This document shows, piece by piece, positions 12,412 through 16,855 of a stretch of 16,855 nt of DNA. The translations under genes were made by a program, and so were the position numbers. This stretch comes from an uncultured Lachnospiraceae bacterium (GTDB lineage Bacteria; Bacillota; Clostridia; Lachnospirales; Lachnospiraceae), in NCBI GenBank assembly GCA_910586275.1, contig CAJUIM010000082.1:1-16855 (forward strand), given 5' to 3'. How positions within the stretch are numbered: the stretch's first letter is position 1; every line of letters starts with the position of its first letter. The notes beneath the pieces were generated by a model, which did not search any database, was not told the DNA's origin, and saw only the letters and a list, made by a program, of their open reading frames with translations.

Positions 12412-13914
12412 ATGAAAAAGATGAAACGGAAGATAACAATGTTATTGTCAGTGATGATGTTCCTTACAATGAATATGGCTGCGTATGCCGCACAGGAGCA
12501 GCAGACGGCGGCAGGGAATCCTGAGGTAAGCGTACACCGGTGGCTGGAAGCGGATCGGTCCGCTCTGGCAGTAAGGGGAGAAGAAAAAAAGATTGTAGCG
12601 CGTGAAGTCAGAATATACGATGAAAATAAGTATGAACTTTGCAATGACCAAGAGCATCCGGTTACCTCTGCGGCAGGGGATGCTGTCCTAAGTGGGAATA
12701 CAAGCGAAAATACAAAGCTTGTGGGAACGGAAAGCATTGAGGGCGGCAATTTCGGCTCCTTTGTGCTTCAGATAGGTGAGGATGAGAGGGCGGAGGAACT
12801 GACTATATCATTGAAACTTGGAGAGTGGGGATTTTACCTCCGTGAGAAAGAGACGGGGGAGATTTTTCATGTGACGGGAGACGACGGCGGGGGAGAGAAA
12901 CTGCTGACGGTTCAGGTAAAAGAGCAGGCATCCGAATTTTCGGTTGACAGAAAGCTGAAGGCTGACAGTGCCAGTGTGGGACGCGGAGAAGAAACAGCAG
13001 TCAGGATGCATCTTTCTTGGAATTTTGATGCGGACAGATATGAGGCTTATAGCGGGGACGGATATTTTTGGAATCTGGGAATAAAAAATTGTACGGTATC
13101 CGGAAATACCTGTGAAAAAACAAGAATAGAACATAGGAGCGGTGCTGCCAATACACGTTATCTGGTAGTCGGGGAGGAAGAAGAGGCAGAAGAACTTTAT
13201 GTTACTATGGAATGTGCCGGGTGGAGTTTTTATGTGCAGGATAAACTTACCGGTGAGATTTTCTATGTATACGGGGACGAGTCTGTAACCTTAATGACGG
13301 TGATAAAAGTCGGGGAGCAAAGTTCCGGGGATGGGACAGGCAGTACGGAGTCGTTGCCGGATGCGGTTTATAGTGAGACGGAAAGCGCGGAAACAGGAAA
13401 TGCCGTTCCGCCCCAAGAGGCACCGTCCAATGTGGTGAAGTGCCTGAACGGAGCGGTAACGTCTACAGTGGGCGGTGTCTATGAGGCAACTGCCGTGGCC
13501 GGGGTCGCCATAACGACACCGAAGGAACAGGTGGAAGCGGCGGCAGGAATTCCGGCGGCACAAGACGGCAAGAGGGCAAATGTAAGGTTTTATATATGCA
13601 ATGGTTTGAACACTCCGGCAAAGGCTGCTTTGGAACAGGCGGTTATGCAGGCGGGAAAGAAAACGGTTACTGCAATTAATGTGGATATGTATGTTATCAG
13701 CCAAGACGGGAAGGTAACGAAAACCGGAACTTCCGTTTCTGAAATACGATTAGTGATAGGCCTGCCCGAGCGGTGCCGGAACACGGGCGGGGAATATGCG
13801 GTAGGTGTGATGGGAGAAGACGGCAGGTTCCGTCAGCTGGAGGATTTGGACAGCGACCCGGGGACGGTTACGGTTGAAACGGATCAATTTGGGGTTATGG
13901 CATTAATGGAATAA
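12412..13914 (+). CDS. Secreted protein with two tandem copies of an unrecognised domain
   Basis: 500 residues. A signal peptide (1-27) ends in AYA-AQ. Two related domains follow. Copy 1 (about 37-170) contains AEELTISLKLGEWGFYLREK and TGEIFHVTGDD; copy 2 (about 172-302) contains AEELYVTMECAGWSFYVQDK and TGEIFYVYGDE. Both look like all-beta folds. A Ser/Glu/Pro-rich linker (303-340) leads to a C-terminal domain (about 365-500) with SEIRLVIGLPE and LEDLDSDPGTVTVETDQF, a stretch I recall from other Clostridia surface proteins. There is no LPXTG motif or second membrane helix, so it is probably released or held by binding. ATG 12412 has GAGG ten bases upstream; ATG 12421 is a plausible alternative. 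No enzyme motif is visible. Confidence 0.75.
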   Translation: MKKMKRKITMLLSVMMFLTMNMAAYAAQEQQTAAGNPEVSVHRWLEADRSALAVRGEEKKIVAREVRIYDENKYELCNDQEHPVTSAAGDAVLSGNTSENTKLVGTESIEGGNFGSFVLQIGEDERAEELTISLKLGEWGFYLREKETGEIFHVTGDDGGGEKLLTVQVKEQASEFSVDRKLKADSASVGRGEETAVRMHLSWNFDADRYEAYSGDGYFWNLGIKNCTVSGNTCEKTRIEHRSGAANTRYLVVGEEEEAEELYVTMECAGWSFYVQDKLTGEIFYVYGDESVTLMTVIKVGEQSSGDGTGSTESLPDAVYSETESAETGNAVPPQEAPSNVVKCLNGAVTSTVGGVYEATAVAGVAITTPKEQVEAAAGIPAAQDGKRANVRFYICNGLNTPAKAALEQAVMQAGKKTVTAINVDMYVISQDGKVTKTGTSVSEIRLVIGLPERCRNTGGEYAVGVMGEDGRFRQLEDLDSDPGTVTVETDQFGVMALME

Positions 13915-13944
13915 AAGAAGAAGGGACTGCAAAGAAATATGTCC

Positions 13945-13960
13945 TCCGCACTTTGAAGTT
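13945..13960 (+). repeat. 16-base repeat, copy 2
   Basis: Identical to 11582-11597. Further right, imperfect inverted segments lie in 13960-14060 (GCGCGGCTG with CAGCCCGCG, GGTTGCAGCTT with AAGCTGCAGCC), so this copy also borders a foldable region. Confidence 0.55.
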
Positions 13961-14046
13961 GCGCGGCTGGGAAAAATAGCGCATATAGATTGGTTGCAGC
14001 TTGCCGAGGGAAATACTATACTGAAAATGCACATTGTCATTCACGA

Positions 14047-14076
14047 AAGCTGCAGCCCGCGTCAGGAACGATGTTT
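14047..14076 (+). repeat. 30-base direct repeat left of the XRE regulator
   Basis: It aligns without gaps to 14845-14874 at 25 of 30 positions, with the core GCGTCAGG in both. All five differences are transitions. The two copies bracket the XRE gene at a distance of 798 bases. Confidence 0.5.
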
Positions 14077-14159
14077 CTATTCGGACACGCTTTCGCTATG
14101 CGGCAAAGGCAGCGTTTTTCATTCTTATTTGAGCCGCCAAGGGCGGTATGGAGGTATTT

Positions 14160-14828
14160 ATGAGTTTCGGAAAAAATTTGCAGTTTTTAAGGCATCTGAG
14201 AGGAAATATGACACAAGAGGATTTGGCTGAGAAAATGAATATCAGCCGCCAAACCGTATCCAAATGGGAACTGGATACGGCACAGCCCGAAATGGATAAG
14301 GCGATAGAACTTTGCAGGCTTTTCAACTGTTCGCTGGATAATTTGTTCCGTGATGAAATGGTGACTTGCGGCGAAGCGTATACAAATCTGCGTGTGGAAA
14401 CGGTTCCCGCTTTCCGTTATATAAAACATGCCGTTATAAGTTCCGAACCGGAGGGGGACGCTATTGACAGAGTATTTTCCATAGCGCGTAGCTGCGGCGT
14501 AGACAAGCCTCGTGTCATTGGTTGGGATTTTCCGAATGTGTCTCAGGAGCAGATAAACGTTTTCAATATGCACGGCTATGAAGCGGCATGGATACTGCCT
14601 GATGGGATTGTCCCTCCGGATATTGAAATATATGAGCAGGCAGCGCACAAGTATGCGGCAATACATATTGAAACGCCTTTTGAAAACCCTTTTGTGACCA
14701 TTCCCAATGCCTATAAAACGCTTATGGAGTATATGCGCGTGAATGGCTTGGAACACACGGAAAAGGATGTGATTCCTTGCTTTGAAACTGACGGAGAGAG
14801 TATGGATGTTTATATTGCCTGTAAGTAG
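14160..14828 (+). CDS. XRE-family transcriptional regulator with C-terminal effector-binding-like domain
   Basis: 222 residues. An N-terminal Cro/C1-type helix-turn-helix (about 6-62) includes TQEDLAEKMNISRQTVSKWE and the CSLDNLF end of the last helix. After a short linker, residues 73-222 have the repeated strand-helix pattern of GyrI-like/AraC effector-binding domains (RVETVPAFRYI near the start, VIPCFETDGESMDVYI near the end). This domain usually binds small hydrophobic or cationic ligands. The start at 14160 is chosen over ATG 14148 because GGAGG (14150-14154) lies five bases before it. A short hairpin, CCGCC-AAG-GGCGG (14134-14146), sits just before the ribosome binding site. No enzyme gene shares its operon, so its targets are unknown. 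Confidence 0.85.
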   Translation: MSFGKNLQFLRHLRGNMTQEDLAEKMNISRQTVSKWELDTAQPEMDKAIELCRLFNCSLDNLFRDEMVTCGEAYTNLRVETVPAFRYIKHAVISSEPEGDAIDRVFSIARSCGVDKPRVIGWDFPNVSQEQINVFNMHGYEAAWILPDGIVPPDIEIYEQAAHKYAAIHIETPFENPFVTIPNAYKTLMEYMRVNGLEHTEKDVIPCFETDGESMDVYIACK

Positions 14829-14844
14829 CCAATGCCATTTGCTT

Positions 14845-14874
14845 AAGCCGCGGCCTGCGTCAGGGATGATGTTT
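14845..14874 (+). repeat. 30-base direct repeat right of the XRE regulator
   Basis: Partner of 14047-14076. It begins 17 bases after the XRE stop. A weak stem, CCTG-CGT-CAGG, followed closely by TTTTTT (14872-14877) could act as a modest terminator. Confidence 0.5.
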
Positions 14875-14924
14875 TTTCAAAGCAGAATCTGCCGTAAGGA
14901 TTTGAAAAGAGTATTGAAATTTAA

Positions 14925-14953
14925 TTGACAAATAAGCGGGAATCAGGTATATT
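14925..14953 (+). promoter_or_regulatory. Promoter of the TetR / hydrolase operon
   Basis: A perfect TTGACA (14925-14930), a 17-base spacer and TATATT (14948-14953). The start of transcription should fall at about 14960, inside operator 1. Confidence 0.82.
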
Positions 14954-14983
14954 AATTTTGGTGACCATATGGTCACCAAAATT
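14954..14983. promoter_or_regulatory. Operator 1 for the TetR-family regulator (perfect 30-bp palindrome)
   Basis: All 30 bases are self-complementary, centred at 14968/14969, with core TGACC-ATAT-GGTCA. The site starts one base after the -10 hexamer, so a bound repressor would block RNA polymerase. Autoregulation is inferred from position and symmetry. Confidence 0.8.
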
Positions 14984-14995
14984 TGGCGCAGAAAG

Positions 14996-15009
14996 TGACC
15001 GCATGGTCA
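14996..15009. promoter_or_regulatory. Operator 2 for the TetR-family regulator
   Basis: TGACCGCATGGTCA repeats the core of operator 1 with two changes in the central four bases. Its centre is 34 bases downstream of operator 1, just before the ribosome binding site of the regulator gene. Confidence 0.65.
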
Positions 15010-15022
15010 TTGAGGAGGGCAG

Positions 15023-15655
15023 ATGACAATGCCGACATCTTTATTTTTTGGACTGAATACTGAAAAACGGCATACGATTTTTGCGGCAGGAGTTTCCGAA
15101 TTTGCCGATTGTGGATATGAAAACAGTTCTACCAACCGAATTGTAAAAAAAGCCGGTATCAGTAAAGGGAGTTTGTTTAAATATTTTCCGACAAAAGAGG
15201 ACTTTTATTTTTATATTCTTGACGAAATCACAGCGGAGCTTATTTCCGCCTTAAAAGAAAAAAGAAATACCCTTTCCCCCGATTTATTTCAACGGATAAT
15301 AGAATACTCTGCTATGGAGTTTTCATGGTATATGCGGTATCCCGAAAAATCCAAAGTGATTGTCAGGGCATTTACAGTAAGCGATACCGATCTTTACAGG
15401 AAAACCATATTAAAATATGGCAATAGGGAACGAGATATATATGATTGGTTTTTGCAGGATGTTGACACAGTTCCATTTCGGTGGGACAGGCAGAAAACGA
15501 TGGATATAATAAGGTGGTTTTTGAAAGGTTTTAAGGATGATTTTCTGACGGGAATACAAAAACAGGCCTATTCAGATTTGGAAATGATACAAAAAGAATA
15601 TATAAAAGATCTGTCTGTATATATAGAAATCCTAAAGGCAGGAATCATAAAATAA
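15023..15655 (+). CDS. TetR/AcrR-family transcriptional regulator
   Basis: 210 residues. The N-terminal helix-turn-helix (about 15-60) has FAADGV-like residues replaced by FAAGVSEFADCGYENSS, then the recognition helix GISKGSLFKYFPTKEDF (45-61), a strong TetR signature. The remaining all-helical part (about 65-210) is the ligand-binding and dimer region, whose ligand cannot be predicted. GAGGAGG (15012-15018) precedes ATG 15023; an ATG at 15029 is a less likely start. It most likely represses its own operon through the two palindromes upstream. The hydrolase gene follows after 11 bases. Confidence 0.92.
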   Translation: MTMPTSLFFGLNTEKRHTIFAAGVSEFADCGYENSSTNRIVKKAGISKGSLFKYFPTKEDFYFYILDEITAELISALKEKRNTLSPDLFQRIIEYSAMEFSWYMRYPEKSKVIVRAFTVSDTDLYRKTILKYGNRERDIYDWFLQDVDTVPFRWDRQKTMDIIRWFLKGFKDDFLTGIQKQAYSDLEMIQKEYIKDLSVYIEILKAGIIK

Positions 15656-15666
15656 AGGAGACTGTT

Positions 15667-16473
15667 ATGTTTTATCATGCCCATAATGGAACTGTCCGTG
15701 TCGGAAATTCCGAAATGGATTACATATCTTTTGGAAATGGAAGTAAAAATCTTATTATGCTGCCCGGATTGGGAGACGGGCTGTCAACGGTAAAAGGAAT
15801 GGCTCTTGTTTTTTCGGTCATGTATAGGATTTATGCCAAAGAATTTACCGTGTGTGTTTTCAGCCGGAAAAATCATTTACAGGAGGGATATTCCACAAGG
15901 GAAATGGCAAAAGACCATGCAGAGGCCATGGCTGTTCTTGGCATTTCAAAAGCAGATGTCTTAGGAATATCGCAAGGCGGCATGATAGCACAGTATCTTG
16001 CGATTGATTATCCCGATTTGGTCCGCAGACTGATCTTGGCGGTAACAAGTGCAAGGCCAAATGAAATAATAAAAAAGACAGTTGGTGCTTGGATGGTAAT
16101 GGCAATGCAGGGAAATTATAAGGAGTTAATGATAGATACGGCAGAAAAATCATATTCAGAAAGCTGCCTGAAAAAGTATCGGCGGATTTATCCGCTTATT
16201 GGAAGGATAGGAAAGCCCAAAAATTTTAAACGCTTTCTGATACAGGCAGCTTCCTGCATCAGCCACAATGCTTATTCGGAATTGAACAAAATAGTATGCC
16301 CTACATTAGTGATTGGCGGGGATTGCGATAAAATAGTCGGAACAGCTGCAGCTTCTGAAATAGCCGGAAAAATCAGTCAGGGTGAGCTGTTTATTTATAA
16401 TGGCCTTGGCCATGCGGCGTATGAAGAGGCAAAAGATTTTAATGAACGGGTTTTGAATTTTCTGACGGGATGA
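15667..16473 (+). CDS. Alpha/beta-fold hydrolase
   Basis: 268 residues, no signal peptide, so cytoplasmic. The oxyanion region LPGLGDG (32-38) comes first. The nucleophile elbow GISQGG (100-105) has S102, the acid is D221 in GGDCDKIVG (217-225) and the base is H249 in GLGHAAYEE (247-255), giving a complete catalytic triad at typical spacing. A helical cap lies at about 130-205. Substrate is unknown; esters, lactones or similar small molecules are usual for the family. AAAGGAG lies just before the ATG. Co-transcribed with the TetR gene, it may destroy the compound that relieves repression, which is inference. Confidence 0.9.
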   Translation: MFYHAHNGTVRVGNSEMDYISFGNGSKNLIMLPGLGDGLSTVKGMALVFSVMYRIYAKEFTVCVFSRKNHLQEGYSTREMAKDHAEAMAVLGISKADVLGISQGGMIAQYLAIDYPDLVRRLILAVTSARPNEIIKKTVGAWMVMAMQGNYKELMIDTAEKSYSESCLKKYRRIYPLIGRIGKPKNFKRFLIQAASCISHNAYSELNKIVCPTLVIGGDCDKIVGTAAASEIAGKISQGELFIYNGLGHAAYEEAKDFNERVLNFLTG

Positions 16474-16636
16474 TAGCAAGTCTGTCATGTTCTAGTATTT
16501 TATCTATGTTGCATTCATAATATTGATATGTTTGGAGATGGCAGTGATTAATGCTGTGGTGCGTGAATTTAAAGTAGACAAGTTTGTAGATATGACAAGC
16601 AATTAATTTTTGTCCTTTTTCAATTTGATAGTTGTT
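16474..16636. other. AT-rich stretch after the hydrolase, no supported gene
   Basis: No promoter, terminator or ribosome binding site stands out. A 22-codon frame from an ATG at 16538 (MAVINAVVREFKVDKF...) ends at TAA 16604-16606, and the same frame is then open to the window edge. It may be a decayed gene beginning. Confidence 0.35.
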
Positions 16637-16855
16637 ATGGGGATTGTTCTTTTTGTGAGTTATAAGATGTTAAATCATACAGCACGGAAGGTTTATGATG
16701 CATTATCCCAGTATGGGCAGAGACTTGCTTTTTCGATAACAAAAGGCGATATAAAGCGACAGGAGGAAAAAAAGCATATGATAGCAGGAATGCAAGAAGT
16801 ATTCGTAACAGTTCAGCCTGAATGTTGTGTTGAGAGGCGGACGCACGGGAGGGAT
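16637..16855 (+). CDS. Open frame running off the right edge, hypothetical, possibly the remnant of a membrane protein gene
   Basis: From ATG 16637 the frame is open for 73 codons to the last base, so the true end lies outside the window. It starts with a hydrophobic stretch (MGIVLFVSYKML), which extends back through NLIVV if an earlier start such as TTG 16610 is used. A basic, charged region follows (KGDIKRQEEKKH, about 45-56). No good ribosome binding site precedes 16637; the only clear GGAGG (16762-16766) is 11 bases before an internal ATG at 16778. I recognise no family. It could be a real small gene, a pseudogene interrupted by TAA 16604, or chance. Confidence 0.28.
   Translation, partial: MGIVLFVSYKMLNHTARKVYDALSQYGQRLAFSITKGDIKRQEEKKHMIAGMQEVFVTVQPECCVERRTHGRD

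Noticed and set aside
12108..12749. 213-codon minus-strand frame across the start of the secreted protein gene
   Set aside because: It is Ser/Phe-rich, of shadow type, and it covers the promoter region and the signal peptide of a convincing plus-strand gene.
14187..14756. 189-codon minus-strand frame inside the XRE regulator
   Set aside because: It is fully antisense to a gene with a clear helix-turn-helix and has no start signal.

Overview
This looks like chromosomal DNA of a Gram-positive, low-to-mid GC Clostridia, most likely Lachnospiraceae. The signs are strong AGGAGG-type ribosome binding sites, TTGACA/TATAAT-type promoters, a TPP-riboswitch/ThiT thiamine uptake unit, a DUF6077 membrane protein, a small CxxC zinc-ribbon protein and a VTC/DUF4956/CotH cluster. 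The family assignment is inference. No rRNA, tRNA, CRISPR array, transposase, integrase or phage gene was seen.

Layout. (1) 1-894: the 3' half of a TPP riboswitch runs in from the left edge. It is followed by a structured leader whose last hairpin covers the thiT Shine-Dalgarno and ends in seven T's, then by thiT. (2) 1032-2627, minus: an FAD-dependent amine-oxidase/UDP-galactopyranose-mutase-like enzyme with its own promoter. (3) 2827-5981, minus: a tight three-gene operon of a VTC-domain (polyphosphate polymerase-like) protein, a DUF4956 membrane protein and a secreted, membrane-anchored CotH-family kinase-like protein. Facing away from it at 6192-8086 (plus) is an OmpR-type response regulator and its histidine kinase, overlapping by 7 bases. 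This block looks AT-richer than its flanks and ends directly against a 165-bp palindromic element (8087-8251). I read it as one sensor-controlled phosphate/phosphorylation module.

(4) 8378-10432, plus: two multi-pass membrane proteins that may together make a GT-C-like envelope glycosyltransferase. A membrane-anchored SGNH-like protein lacking the usual catalytic serine converges on them (10513-11493, minus). (5) 11494-12411: repeat-rich spacer around a small zinc-ribbon gene (11700-11957, minus). (6) 12412-13914: a secreted protein with two tandem copies of an unrecognised domain. (7) 14160-14828: an XRE regulator fused to an effector-binding-like domain, bracketed by about 30-bp direct repeats. 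(8) 15023-16473: a TetR regulator and an alpha/beta hydrolase in one operon, with two matching operators, one of them a perfect 30-bp palindrome at the transcription start. The right edge has no recognisable gene except an open frame running out of the window.

The best candidate for an interesting system is the VTC-DUF4956-CotH operon with its divergent two-component system. The best non-coding signals are the thiT leader, the 165-bp palindrome, the other palindromic intergenic repeats and the TetR operators.
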